From assembly GCF_900105495.1 (NCBI RefSeq), contig NZ_FNTF01000002.1:124001-188000 (forward strand): a stretch of 64,000 nt of DNA, read 5' to 3'. The DNA is from Pseudomonas frederiksbergensis. Lineage in GTDB: Bacteria > Pseudomonadota > Gammaproteobacteria > Pseudomonadales > Pseudomonadaceae. Under the pieces are notes generated by a model. It did no database searches, was not told the origin of the DNA, and was given only the letters and a program-made list of their open reading frames with translations. The translations under genes and the position numbers were made by a program. Within the stretch, counting starts at the first letter, position 1. Every line of letters begins with the position of its first letter. Positions 17,744 to 26,602 of the stretch are shown here, in pieces.

Positions 17744-19084
17744 ATGACTCCTTCTCAAAGCTCTCCCGTGGAGCGTTCCTCCATGACTCCTGCCACTGGC
17801 GGCATCGGCGACAAGATCCGCGGCGCCATGGCGGTCGGCAAAACCCGTTGGGGCATGCTGGCGCTGGTGTTTTTCGCCACCACCCTGAACTACATCGACC
17901 GCGCCGCACTGGGCGTGATGCAGCCTATCCTTGCCAAGGAAATGAGCTGGACGGCGATGGACTACGCCAACATCAACTTCTGGTTCCAGGTCGGCTATGC
18001 CATCGGTTTCGTGCTGCAAGGCCGGTTGATCGATCGGGTCGGCGTCAAGCGCGTGTTCTTCTTCGCCGTGCTGCTCTGGAGCCTGGCCACCGGCGCTCAT
18101 GGCCTGGCCACTTCGGCCGTCGGCTTCATGGTTTGCCGATTCATCCTCGGTCTGACGGAAGCCGCCAACTACCCGGCGTGCGTGAAGACCACACGGTTAT
18201 GGTTCCCGGCCGGCGAACGCGCCGTGGCCACCGGCATCTTCAACGCCGGGACCAACGTCGGTGCGATGTTCACCCCCATGTTGTTGCCGCTGATCCTGCA
18301 TGTCTGGGGCTGGCAGGCCGCGTTCCTGTGCATGGCGTCGCTGGGCGGGATCTGGTTGCTGTTCTGGGGCTTGAAGTACTACAACCCGGAAGATCATCCG
18401 AGCGTTAAACAATCGGAACTGGACTACATCCAGAAGGAAGTCGAACCGGAACAATCCCGCGTGCCGTTCACCAAAATCCTGCGCATGCGTGGCACCTGGG
18501 CCTTCGCCCTGGCTTATGCGATCACCGCGCCGGTGTTCTGGTTCTACCTCTACTGGCTGCCGCCGTTTCTCAATCAGCAATACAACCTGGGGATCAACGT
18601 GACCCAGATGGGTATCCCGCTGATCATCATCTACCTCACTGCCGATTTCGGCAGCGTCGGCGGCGGGATCCTGTCCTCATTCCTGATCGGCCGCGGCGTC
18701 AACCCGATCAAGGCGCGGCTGATGTCCATGTTCCTGTTCGCCTGCTGCATCGTCGGCGTGATCATGGCGGCGGGTTCGAGCAGCCTGTGGGTCGCCGTGG
18801 CCGCCATCTCCCTGGCCATCGGTGCGCACCAGGCCTGGACCGCGAACATCTGGAGCCTGGTGATGGACTACACGCCTAAACACATGATGAGTACGGTGTT
18901 CGGCTTCGGTGGCATGTGCGCGGCCATCGGCGGGATGTTCATGACCCAGTTGGTCGGCCACATTCTGACGATCACCAACAACAACTACACCGTGCTGTTC
19001 ACCATGATTCCGGCGATGTACTTCATCGCGCTGATCTGGATGTACTTCATGGCACCGCGCAAGATTCCGACCGTCACCCCGTAA
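17744..19084 (+). CDS. MFS transporter, probable quinate/shikimate permease
   Basis: A 446-residue major facilitator of the anion:cation symporter (ACS) family, with about 12 transmembrane helices. Marks are TLNYIDRAALGVMQP in helix 1, the GRLIDRVGVKRVF loop between helices 2 and 3, and FILGLTEAANYPACVKT in helix 4. ACS members carry hydroxylated carboxylates such as hexuronates, phthalate and galactarate. Divergence from quiC and the shared operator candidate make quinate or shikimate the likely cargo. The ATG at 17744 follows GGTGGA; a GTG nine bases upstream is less likely. Confidence 0.87.
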   Translation: MTPSQSSPVERSSMTPATGGIGDKIRGAMAVGKTRWGMLALVFFATTLNYIDRAALGVMQPILAKEMSWTAMDYANINFWFQVGYAIGFVLQGRLIDRVGVKRVFFFAVLLWSLATGAHGLATSAVGFMVCRFILGLTEAANYPACVKTTRLWFPAGERAVATGIFNAGTNVGAMFTPMLLPLILHVWGWQAAFLCMASLGGIWLLFWGLKYYNPEDHPSVKQSELDYIQKEVEPEQSRVPFTKILRMRGTWAFALAYAITAPVFWFYLYWLPPFLNQQYNLGINVTQMGIPLIIIYLTADFGSVGGGILSSFLIGRGVNPIKARLMSMFLFACCIVGVIMAAGSSSLWVAVAAISLAIGAHQAWTANIWSLVMDYTPKHMMSTVFGFGGMCAAIGGMFMTQLVGHILTITNNNYTVLFTMIPAMYFIALIWMYFMAPRKIPTVTP

Positions 19085-19097
19085 AATCCCCTCCCCC

Positions 19098-19121
19098 GGC
19101 AGGCCTGATTCCAGGCCTGCC
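19098..19121. terminator. Strong hairpin between convergent genes
   Basis: GGCAGGCCTG (19098-19107) and CAGGCCTGCC (19112-19121) are perfect 10-base arms with a 4-base loop, 14 bases after the permease stop. There is no T-run on either side. It probably serves as a bidirectional terminator or mRNA end stabiliser between the permease and the EamA gene. Confidence 0.6.
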
Positions 19122-19130
19122 CTGCGGCTC

Positions 19131-20009
19131 TCACCGACGACTCTGCTGCCAGGCTGCTGCCAACCCGCTGCAACAGATCACCGCGATCCCGATCACCGTG
19201 GTCAGGGTCGGCGTGTGGGAAAACAGCAACCAGCCCAGCAAACCGGCAAAGACAATCTGGCAATAGCCGAACGGCGCCAACAACGCCGGGGCTGCATGGC
19301 GGAAGGCTTGCGTCAGAAACAAGTGAGCCGTCATCCCGCAGGCGCCCAGCGCCACCATCATGAATCCATGGCCCAGGCTGGGGACTTGCCAGAAGAACGG
19401 CACCAGCGCGCTCATCACCAGGGTGTTGCACAGCCCGGCGAAAAAGTTGCTGGTGGTCGGGCTGTCGATTTCACTGAGCTTGCGGGTGAGCAACTGATAG
19501 AAGCAGAAAAACAGCGCCGAGCAGAGCGGCAGCAACACCGCCGGGGTAAAGAGATCTCCGCCGGGATGGACGATGATCAACACGCCGATGAAGCCGCAAA
19601 TCACCGCAATCCACTGGCCACGCGTGACGTGCTCGCGCAGCAGTGGCACCGACAGCGCCGTCACCAGCACCGGCGCAAGAAAGTTGACCGCCGTGGCTTC
19701 GGCCAAAGGGATGTACTGCAAGCCGGTGGTGAAAAACAGACTGGTGCCCAGCAGGCACAACGCCCGCAACAGCTGAAGCAACGGCCGTTTGGTGCGTAGG
19801 ACACCCAACCCGGATTGCGGCAGGAAAATCCCGGCCATGAGTAAGGTGTGAACCAGATAACGGGCCCAGACCACCATGACGACCGGGTAGAAGCCTGAAA
19901 GGTATTTCGACAAGGCGTCGTGACTGGAAAACAGGAAGGTCGCAACGACGATCAGCACAATCCCTTTGAAGGGCTGGTTTACGCCTGAGAGCGGAGTGCT
20001 GACGGTCAT
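19131..20009 (-). CDS. EamA/DMT-family transporter
   Basis: A 292-residue inner-membrane protein with ten predicted helices and two EamA repeats (about residues 15-145 and 155-285): KGIVLIVVATFLFSSHDALSKYL at the start of the first, SALFFCFYQLLTRKL in the second. Members of this drug/metabolite superfamily are mostly exporters of amino acids or other small metabolites. The substrate cannot be told. Upstream in the same direction is an IclR regulator, which may control it. Confidence 0.85.
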   Translation of the reverse strand: MTVSTPLSGVNQPFKGIVLIVVATFLFSSHDALSKYLSGFYPVVMVVWARYLVHTLLMAGIFLPQSGLGVLRTKRPLLQLLRALCLLGTSLFFTTGLQYIPLAEATAVNFLAPVLVTALSVPLLREHVTRGQWIAVICGFIGVLIIVHPGGDLFTPAVLLPLCSALFFCFYQLLTRKLSEIDSPTTSNFFAGLCNTLVMSALVPFFWQVPSLGHGFMMVALGACGMTAHLFLTQAFRHAAPALLAPFGYCQIVFAGLLGWLLFSHTPTLTTVIGIAVICCSGLAAAWQQSRR

Positions 20010-20154
20010 TCGGTATCCCTTGTGTTGTGCATCAACTATTTAAAAGCATCCCTTACCGGAAAGACGAACCCGAATAATTTAGAACCTTGTTCCAGATTCC
20101 TACACAGGTAAACCAAAAAAGTGTGCGAACAGCGCACGGTTTCTGTAGGAGCGA

Positions 20155-20931
20155 TCAGTTGAACAACTCAGAGGCCAGACTGGCCGCCGACAGCTCATCG
20201 GCGAATTTCAACAACAGTGGCGCCAACTCATGCAATCGCGCCCCCGGCATCCGCGCGCTGGGCCCGGCGATGCTCAGCACACCGATGACTCGACCATCAC
20301 TGGGATGTCGCACCACCGCAGCAATCGCCGAAGTGCCCACTGCCGAACTTTCCTCGACCCAGGCATAACCCTGCTCCCGCGCCAGGCGCAGGCGTTCCAG
20401 CAATTCGATGTTGGAACGCGGAGCATTTGGCCCGAGGTCCTTTGGCCGCTCGACACCCTGTCGTTCGACCAGGGACAGCGCCTCGGCATCGCTCATGCAC
20501 GCCAGCCACGCATGCCCGGACGCGGTGTAAAACAAGGGCGCATCACGGCCCATGTCCGGGTCGTAGCGCAGCCCGGAACGGGCGCCCTGGGATTTGGCGA
20601 TCCAGATCTGCCGCTCACCTTCAATCACCCCAAGACGCACCAGCTCGCCGGTTTCCTGGGCGAGGCGATCCAGCACCGGCTGCACAATATCGGCGCCGCT
20701 GCCCGACAGGTAACGGAAACCCATCGCCACCAGTTTGGTCGACAGGTGATACCGCAAATTCTCCGGATTCTGTCGCACATAACCCAGCCGGATCAGCTCG
20801 GCGAGCAACCGGTGAGTCGCGCTTTTGGGAATATCCAGCTGCTCCGCCAGCTTCTGCATCGGCAGGCCACGAGGGTCACTGGTGAGACTTTCAAGCACGC
20901 TGAAAACACGTTCGATCTGACTGCCTGCCAT
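20155..20931 (-). CDS. IclR-family transcriptional regulator
   Basis: A 258-residue regulator with an N-terminal winged HTH (GLPMQKLAEQLDIPKSATHRLLAELIRLGYV, split here by its recognition helix) and a C-terminal GAF-like IclR effector domain (VRLGVIEGERQIWIAKSQGA, YTASGHAWLACMSDAEAL). ATG 20931 gives MAGSQIERVFSVLE, the normal IclR opening. IclR proteins usually sense a carbon-source metabolite and control an adjacent catabolic or transport gene; here the only same-direction neighbour is the EamA gene 146 bases downstream. The effector is unknown. Confidence 0.87.
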   Translation of the reverse strand: MAGSQIERVFSVLESLTSDPRGLPMQKLAEQLDIPKSATHRLLAELIRLGYVRQNPENLRYHLSTKLVAMGFRYLSGSGADIVQPVLDRLAQETGELVRLGVIEGERQIWIAKSQGARSGLRYDPDMGRDAPLFYTASGHAWLACMSDAEALSLVERQGVERPKDLGPNAPRSNIELLERLRLAREQGYAWVEESSAVGTSAIAAVVRHPSDGRVIGVLSIAGPSARMPGARLHELAPLLLKFADELSAASLASELFN

Positions 20932-21220
20932 TGAGAGGTTCCACACAAATTTTGTCCGATTCTAGAAGACAACCGACCGTATGCGAAATCTGGAACCCAC
21001 TGTCCGAAAACGAAGCAGGCGGTCGCCTGCTCGATAAAAACCGGTCGCCCGAAGGAATTAGATGGGTTGTCTGTGTTCAATACGAGTCTGGAAGACTCCC
21101 GGCCACCCACCACAGGTTGCCGGGACGGCTGCTGTGCGCAACAAAAGATGGACGACCGGACTGGCGCCGCTCCCACTCAGCAGCAACACTCATCCCCACG
21201 GACAATCAGAGGATTCCCAC

Positions 21221-22114
21221 ATGCTATGGAAAAAAGGCCGACGCAGCGACAACGTGGTCGATGCCCGTGGAGATGATGTCGGCAGTGGCGGTGGCGGAAT
21301 GCGCTTCGGTGGCGGCAAGGGCCTGAGCCTGACGGCGATTATCTTGATCGTCGGGATCGGCTGGATCACCGGCCAGGACCCGCTGCAAATCCTCGGGCAA
21401 TTGACCGGACAGATGAGCGAGCAATCGGCACCGGCCCCGACTCAAACCCGCAAGGCGCCACCGGCCACTGATGAAGGAGCCGAGTTCGTGCGCTCGATCC
21501 TCGGCGATACCGAAGACACCTGGGGTCAGATATTCCAGCAGGCCGGGCGTCAATATAAGGACCCGACCCTGGTGCTGTTCAGCGGCCGCGTCAACTCGGC
21601 CTGCGGTCTGGCCAGTTCGGCGACCGGTCCGTTCTATTGCCCGGCGGACCAGAAGGTCTACCTGGACATGAGTTTCTTCCAGGAAATGTCCCAACGCTTT
21701 TCCGCCGCTGGCGACTTCGCTCAGGCCTACGTGATCGCTCACGAAATCGGACACCACGTGCAGACGCTTCTCGGTGTATCGGCGAAAGTTCAGACTGCCC
21801 GCCAACAGGGTCGGCAGATGGAAGGCGACAGCGGTTTGCTGGTGCGCCAGGAACTTCAGGCCGATTGCCTGGCCGGAGTCTGGGCCAACAATGCGCAGAA
21901 ACGGCTGAACTGGCTGGAACCCGGTGACATTGAAGAAGCCTTGAACGCCGCCAATGCCATCGGCGATGACCGCTTGCAACAGCAAGGTCAGGGGCGCGTG
22001 GTGCCGGACTCGTTTACTCATGGTACGTCGGCGCAAAGGGTGCGCTGGTTCAAAATCGGATTCGCACAAGGCCAGGTCGGCCAGTGCGATACCTTTGCAG
22101 CGAAAAACCTATAA
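21221..22114 (+). CDS. ypfJ: YpfJ-family zinc metallopeptidase-like protein
   Basis: A 297-residue membrane-anchored protein of the KPN_02809/YpfJ family. It begins MLWKKGRRSDNVVDARG, then a glycine-rich stretch (GSGGGGMRFGGGKG), then one membrane helix (about residues 33-50). The outer domain has the zinc motif HEIGHH (about residue 175) and downstream QELQADCLAGVWA, with a glutamate/aspartate likely to be the third ligand. Substrate and role are unknown. The stop is directly followed by the ATG of the alpha/beta hydrolase, so the two are co-transcribed. Confidence 0.88.
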   Translation: MLWKKGRRSDNVVDARGDDVGSGGGGMRFGGGKGLSLTAIILIVGIGWITGQDPLQILGQLTGQMSEQSAPAPTQTRKAPPATDEGAEFVRSILGDTEDTWGQIFQQAGRQYKDPTLVLFSGRVNSACGLASSATGPFYCPADQKVYLDMSFFQEMSQRFSAAGDFAQAYVIAHEIGHHVQTLLGVSAKVQTARQQGRQMEGDSGLLVRQELQADCLAGVWANNAQKRLNWLEPGDIEEALNAANAIGDDRLQQQGQGRVVPDSFTHGTSAQRVRWFKIGFAQGQVGQCDTFAAKNL

Positions 22115-23074
22115 ATGAACAAGTGGCTGTTAGCTCTACTGATCACCTGCGCAAGCGCCCAGGCTGCCGAGCATGCGGTCAAAGAGGTCAGCTCCGGGCG
22201 CCTGCTTTTGACTTCAGGTGAAATCGCGGTGGGCATCGGCCCGGCGCCGGCGAAAATCGAACGCGTGCTGATCATCATCCATGGTCGATTGCGCAATGCC
22301 GATACCTATCGCCAGAGCGCCGTGCGCGCGGCCGAACAGGCCGGGCAAACCGCCAGCACCTTGGTGATCGCTCCGCAATTTCTCAATGAAGCCGACGTCG
22401 TAGCCCATCCCGTGGCGGACAGCGTATTGCGCTGGCAGGGCAACGACTGGATGGCGGGCGGTTTATCCACCGCACCGTTTACCATGAGTTCCTACGCGGC
22501 GCTCGACGAAATCATCGGCCGAATCGGCGATCGAAAACAGTTTCCGGACGTGAAGCAAATTGTCATCGCCGGTCACTCCGGCGGCGCTCAGGTGGTGCAG
22601 CGATACGCGTTGCTGGGCCACGACCAGCCAGCGCTCAAGGCGGCCGACATACAGGTGCGTTACGTCATTGCCAACCCGTCGTCTTATGCGTACTTCGATG
22701 AACGACGACCCGTGGCGTTCAACCACGCCGGTTGCCCGAATTTCAATCGCTGGAAATATGGGCTGGCGAATTTACCCGCCTATGCCGAAGGGCAAACGGC
22801 CAAGCAGTTGAAGGAAATCTACGTCAAACGTGATGTCGTTTATCTAATCGGACAGCAGGATAACGACCCTAAGCAGTCGGCGCTGGATAAAAGCTGTGAA
22901 GCCCAGGCTCAGGGAGCCAATCGATTGGCTCGCGGGCGCAATTATTTTGCTCACCTGAAGCGGCTGCAACCTCAAGGATTGAATCAGCAACTGATTGAAG
23001 TGCCCGGGGTCGGGCATGACGGGGACGGGATGTTCAACTCGCCGCAGGGGCGCAAGGCGTTGTTCGGTCAGTGA
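22115..23074 (+). CDS. Secreted alpha/beta-hydrolase-like protein
   Basis: A 319-residue protein with a signal peptide (MNKWLLALLITCASAQAAE). The mature part has alpha/beta-hydrolase features: VLIIIHGRLRNADTY as the oxyanion region, the nucleophile elbow GHSGGAQ (about residue 154) and a C-terminal catalytic-histidine region PGVGHDGDGMF. It probably acts in the periplasm as an esterase-like enzyme. The substrate is unknown. No gap separates it from ypfJ. Confidence 0.75.
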   Translation: MNKWLLALLITCASAQAAEHAVKEVSSGRLLLTSGEIAVGIGPAPAKIERVLIIIHGRLRNADTYRQSAVRAAEQAGQTASTLVIAPQFLNEADVVAHPVADSVLRWQGNDWMAGGLSTAPFTMSSYAALDEIIGRIGDRKQFPDVKQIVIAGHSGGAQVVQRYALLGHDQPALKAADIQVRYVIANPSSYAYFDERRPVAFNHAGCPNFNRWKYGLANLPAYAEGQTAKQLKEIYVKRDVVYLIGQQDNDPKQSALDKSCEAQAQGANRLARGRNYFAHLKRLQPQGLNQQLIEVPGVGHDGDGMFNSPQGRKALFGQ

Positions 23075-23100
23075 GTTGTGTGGCGTCTGATCTGACGCCA

Positions 23101-23188
23101 TCGCGAGCAGGCTCGCTCCCACAGGTTTTGTGTTGGACAAAGTATTGTGATCAACACAGAACCTTGTGGGAGCGAGCCTGCTCGCGAG
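23101..23188. repeat. Paired REP element (family B, GGGAGCGAGCCTGCTCGC)
   Basis: Arms TCGCGAGCAGGCTCGCTCCC (from 23101) and its complement GGGAGCGAGCCTGCTCGCGA (ending near 23187) surround about 40 bases. It lies between the convergent hydrolase and HAD genes. The family recurs at 26460, 35322, 38329 and 51495 with small changes. Confidence 0.88.
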
Positions 23189-23192
23189 GCCC

Positions 23193-23786
23193 TCAAGCCG
23201 ACAACATTTCTCGCAACGCCACGCAATCCGCCGCATGCCAATCCGCCAACTCAGGCCAGGGATTATCCGGCAGGTTCACCAACACCGTCCGCGCCCCTGC
23301 CGCCCGACCGCAATCCAGATCGAAGCGGTAATCGCCGACCATCACCAGCTCGCTGGCCGGGACATTCCAGGCCTGGGCCAACTTCAGCAGACCGCCGGGA
23401 TGCGGTTTTGGCGGTGCTTCATCGCGGCCCAGTACATCCTCCGCCGCGAAGCAGTCAGCCAAACCGATCGCCTCTAGCGTGACATGCGCCAGTTCGCGCG
23501 CATTGCGCGTGAGAATGCCCAGGCGATAACCGCGCCCGGCCAGCTCGCGCACCAGTTCTACCGCGCCCGGTGCCGCTTTCGAACCCAGTGCCAGGTCGCG
23601 TTCATGTTCCAGCAACCACGCATGTTTGGCGGCGGCCTCATCGGCCGGCAGCGCGGCGAGGTGGGTCAGGATGTCGTCTTCGGCAGGAATCGCCAACGCC
23701 ACGCGGATCGCCGCGAAGTCATGCACGGCCACCGTCAGGGTGCCGTCCATATCGAACACCCAGTGCCGCACCTCGGCCAGGCTCAT
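23193..23786 (-). CDS. HAD-family hydrolase (phosphoglycolate phosphatase-like)
   Basis: A 197-residue HAD hydrolase. The four HAD motifs are visible: VFDMDGTLT (nucleophile and acid aspartates, residues about 10-18), ILTRN (threonine), PPKPHPGG (lysine) and VMVGDYRFDLDCG (acidic motif). The small cap domain of about 70 residues suits a phosphatase of small phosphorylated metabolites. The start overlaps the tesB stop by 4 bases (ATGA), so it is co-translated with tesB. The substrate is unknown. Confidence 0.87.
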   Translation of the reverse strand: MSLAEVRHWVFDMDGTLTVAVHDFAAIRVALAIPAEDDILTHLAALPADEAAAKHAWLLEHERDLALGSKAAPGAVELVRELAGRGYRLGILTRNARELAHVTLEAIGLADCFAAEDVLGRDEAPPKPHPGGLLKLAQAWNVPASELVMVGDYRFDLDCGRAAGARTVLVNLPDNPWPELADWHAADCVALREMLSA

Positions 23787-24652
23787 GCCCAATCCTTGCG
23801 GTGGCGAATCAGGCCTTCCTGGGTGACCGACGCCACCAGTTGCCCGGCACGATTGAACACGCTGCCACGGGAGAAACCGCGGGAGTTGCCCGCCCAAGGG
23901 CTGTCCATCGCATACAGCAACCAATCATCGGCACGTAGATCCTGATGGAACCACAGCGCGTGATCGAGGCTGGCGACCTGCATGTCTTTCTGCCAGACCG
24001 ATTTGCCATGGGGCTGCATCGAGGTGGTCAGCAACCCGAAATCCGAAGCGTAGGCCAGCAGGTATTTATGCAGCGCCGGGGAGTCGGCCAAGGCACCGTC
24101 GGCGCGAAACCAGACGTACTTGATCGGATCAGACGGCTGCGGGTTGTAGGGATCTTTCTCGGTGATCGGGCGAAACTCGATCGGTTTCGGGCACAGGAAT
24201 TTTTCGCGCATGTGCTCAGGGATCAGGTGCGCGCGCTGCTGAGTGAGTTCCAGCTCCGACGGCAGGTTTTCCGGGCCGACCACCACCGGCATCTCTGCTT
24301 GGTGCTGGAAGCCTTCTTCGTCGTACTGGAACGACGCACTGCAAGTGAAAATCGGGTTGCCCTTCTGGATCGCCGTCACCCGGCGCGTGCTGAAACTGCC
24401 GCCGTCGCGTACCCGGTCAACCTGATAAACCACAGGCAACGCGGAATCGCCGGGGCGCAGGAAATAACCGTGCATCGAATGCACATGACGCGCTTCTTCG
24501 ACCGTCTGACTGGCCGCCGACAGGGATTGGCCGATCACCTGACCGCCGAACAGCTGACGAAAACCGAGGTCCTGGCTGCGGCCACGGAACAGGTTTTCTT
24601 CGATCGGTTCCAGGGTCAGCAGGTCAACCAGATCATCCAACACTTGGCTCAT
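23783..24652 (-). CDS. tesB: Acyl-CoA thioesterase II
   Basis: TesB hydrolyses medium- and long-chain acyl-CoA to the free acid and CoA. The 289-residue product has the double hotdog fold of the family, with the N-terminal MSQVLDDLVDLLTLEPIEENLFRG, the FRQLFGGQVIGQSL segment, the catalytic aspartate in ASLDHALWFHQ and the glutamine near the C-terminus (VTQEGLIR). It precedes and overlaps the HAD gene. The GNAT gene lies about 100 bases upstream in the same direction. Confidence 0.93.
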   Translation of the reverse strand: MSQVLDDLVDLLTLEPIEENLFRGRSQDLGFRQLFGGQVIGQSLSAASQTVEEARHVHSMHGYFLRPGDSALPVVYQVDRVRDGGSFSTRRVTAIQKGNPIFTCSASFQYDEEGFQHQAEMPVVVGPENLPSELELTQQRAHLIPEHMREKFLCPKPIEFRPITEKDPYNPQPSDPIKYVWFRADGALADSPALHKYLLAYASDFGLLTTSMQPHGKSVWQKDMQVASLDHALWFHQDLRADDWLLYAMDSPWAGNSRGFSRGSVFNRAGQLVASVTQEGLIRHRKDWA

Positions 24653-24755
24653 TCAGACTCTCCTCACACAACGCATGCCGCGCAGTCTTGGCTGCGACGG
24701 TCGATTCAATTTCTGGCCAGGGCCCACGGCAGCCATTGTAAACGTCCGTGTCGGC

Positions 24756-25325
24756 TTAGCCATGCAAGGTTTGCAGCCATTGTTCACGGGTGATGCGGTA
24801 CAACGCATGGTGACGCAGGGGATGATCGGCCGCGAGCATCGGGTGCTCGAAATCATTGGCTGAATCATGATGCATGCCGATGGCCTGCATGACTTTCTGC
24901 GACGGCATGTTGGTTTCGGTAGTGAAGGACACCACTTCTTTCAGCGCCAACCGATCAAACCCGCAGCGCAGAGCGGTCCACGCCGCTTCACTGGCATAAC
25001 CAAGGCCCCAGTGTTCGCGAGCCAGGCGCCAGCCGATTTCGGTGGCCGGGGCAAAGCGCGCGTCGAAGCCAACCACGGCGAGCCCGGTAAAACCGATAAA
25101 TGCCCCGGTGTCCTTGCGCTCCAGCGCCCAGAAACCGAAGCCATGTTCGGCAAAATGGCCACGAATCCGTCCGATCAGCGAGGCACTTTCCAGTCGACTC
25201 AAAGGCGCCGGAAAATAACGCATCACCTGTGGATCGGCGCACATCGCCGCAAACTCCGGCAAATCCTCATCGCTCCACTGCCGTAACAGCAGTCGCGCGC
25301 TCTCGAGTTCCAGTATCGGTTCCAT
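24756..25325 (-). CDS. GNAT-family N-acetyltransferase (RimJ/RimL type)
   Basis: A 189-residue acetyltransferase of the Acetyltransf_3 group. It starts MEPILELESARLLLRQWSDED, typical of RimJ/RimL-like enzymes. The acetyl-CoA site is visible as EIGWRLAREHWGLGYASEA, and TNMPSQKVMQAIGM follows. ATG 25325 is chosen because GGGAG lies 7 bases upstream; the longer frame lacks conserved sequence. The acceptor is unknown and may be a protein N-terminus or a small amine. Confidence 0.87.
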   Translation of the reverse strand: MEPILELESARLLLRQWSDEDLPEFAAMCADPQVMRYFPAPLSRLESASLIGRIRGHFAEHGFGFWALERKDTGAFIGFTGLAVVGFDARFAPATEIGWRLAREHWGLGYASEAAWTALRCGFDRLALKEVVSFTTETNMPSQKVMQAIGMHHDSANDFEHPMLAADHPLRHHALYRITREQWLQTLHG

Positions 25326-25399
25326 CGTGCTCCCCCGTTCCCATGCCACAAGTCTACAACGCTGGTAGGATCCGTCCTTCATTCCTACGTTAATTCGTC

Positions 25400-26320
25400 A
25401 TGCCCTTGCCCCTGATCTACCACGAAGACTACAGCCCCGAGTTCCCGGCGGAACACCGCTTCCCCATGGACAAGTTTCGCCTGTTGCGCGATCACCTGGT
25501 GGACAGCGGACTGACTCGCGACGCTGACCTGCTGCGCCCCGACCTCTGCCCGCCAGAGATTCTCGCGCTCGCACATGACCCTGCGTATATCGAACGCTAC
25601 ATGGGCGGCGAGTTGTCCCGTGAAGACCAGCGACGCCTCGGCCTGCCGTGGAGCGAAGCCCTGGCCCGGCGCACGGTGCGGGCGGTTGGCGGCTCGCTGC
25701 TGGCGGCCGAGCAGGCGCTGGAGCATGGTTTGGCCTGTCATCTGGCTGGCGGCACCCATCACGCGCATTACGACCATCCTGCCGGGTTCTGCATCTTCAA
25801 TGACCTGGCGGTGATCAGCCATTTCCTGCTGGAAAGCGGCCGTGTGAATCGGGTGCTGATCTTCGACTGCGATGTGCATCAGGGTGACGGGACTGCACGA
25901 ATCCTGCACAACACCCCCGAAGCGGTGACCGTTTCCCTGCACTGCGAGAAGAACTTTCCTGCGCGCAAAGCCGAAAGTGACTGGGACATTCCACTGCCCA
26001 AGGGCATGGGCGATGCCGATTACCTGAAGGTGGTGGACGATGCGCTGAATTATTTGCTGCCGCTCTACCAACCTGACCTGGTGTTGTACGACGCCGGCGT
26101 CGATGTGCACAAGGATGACGCACTCGGTTATCTAAAGCTGACAGACGAAGGCGTCGCCGCCCGCGATGAAAGCGTGATGCGCCATTGCCTGGGCCGGGAT
26201 ATCCCGGTGGTCGGGGTGATCGGCGGCGGCTACAGCAAGGACCGCAAGGCGTTGGCGCGCCGTCATGGAATCCTGCATCACAGTGCGCAACGGGTCTGGC
26301 AGTCATCAGGTTGTCATTGA
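25400..26320 (+). CDS. Histone-deacetylase-family (amidohydrolase) protein
   Basis: A 306-residue zinc amidohydrolase of the HDAC/AcuC/acetylpolyamine superfamily. Visible motifs: the tandem histidines GGTHHAHYDHPAGFCIFNDLAV, zinc ligands in IFDCDVHQGDG and the aspartate of YDAGVDVHKDD, then VIGGGYSKD. Bacterial members remove acyl groups from polyamines, lysine side chains or similar substrates. Which one applies here is not clear. It is transcribed away from the GNAT/tesB unit. Confidence 0.88.
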   Translation: MPLPLIYHEDYSPEFPAEHRFPMDKFRLLRDHLVDSGLTRDADLLRPDLCPPEILALAHDPAYIERYMGGELSREDQRRLGLPWSEALARRTVRAVGGSLLAAEQALEHGLACHLAGGTHHAHYDHPAGFCIFNDLAVISHFLLESGRVNRVLIFDCDVHQGDGTARILHNTPEAVTVSLHCEKNFPARKAESDWDIPLPKGMGDADYLKVVDDALNYLLPLYQPDLVLYDAGVDVHKDDALGYLKLTDEGVAARDESVMRHCLGRDIPVVGVIGGGYSKDRKALARRHGILHHSAQRVWQSSGCH

Positions 26321-26459
26321 GGTCTGGGTCTTTACCCACAATGCCTGTGGAACTGCCTGTGGATAACCTGAGTGAAAGGGCCTACAGGCTATGTGCTGTG
26401 TAGCCTACAGAACACTGGTTGTTTTTTGATCACTATCTTATAAACACAACAGAACCCAT

Positions 26460-26547
26460 GTGGGAGTGAGCCTGCTCGCGATAGCGGAGGCACATCCAGT
26501 AATTGAAGTGACGGTCAGATCGCTATCGCGAGCAGGCTCACTCCCAC
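26460..26547. repeat. Paired REP element (family B)
   Basis: Perfect 27-base inverted arms: GTGGGAGTGAGCCTGCTCGC... (26460-26486) and its complement (26521-26547), spacer 34 bases. It lies 56 bases before the flavoprotein start, so that gene's promoter must overlap it or lie upstream. The rest of 26321-26602 shows no gene. Confidence 0.9.
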
Positions 26548-26602
26548 AGGGAATGGTGCTGGTAGAATGCGCGGCTTATTCCGCCAAACCGCAGCTCTCG
26601 CC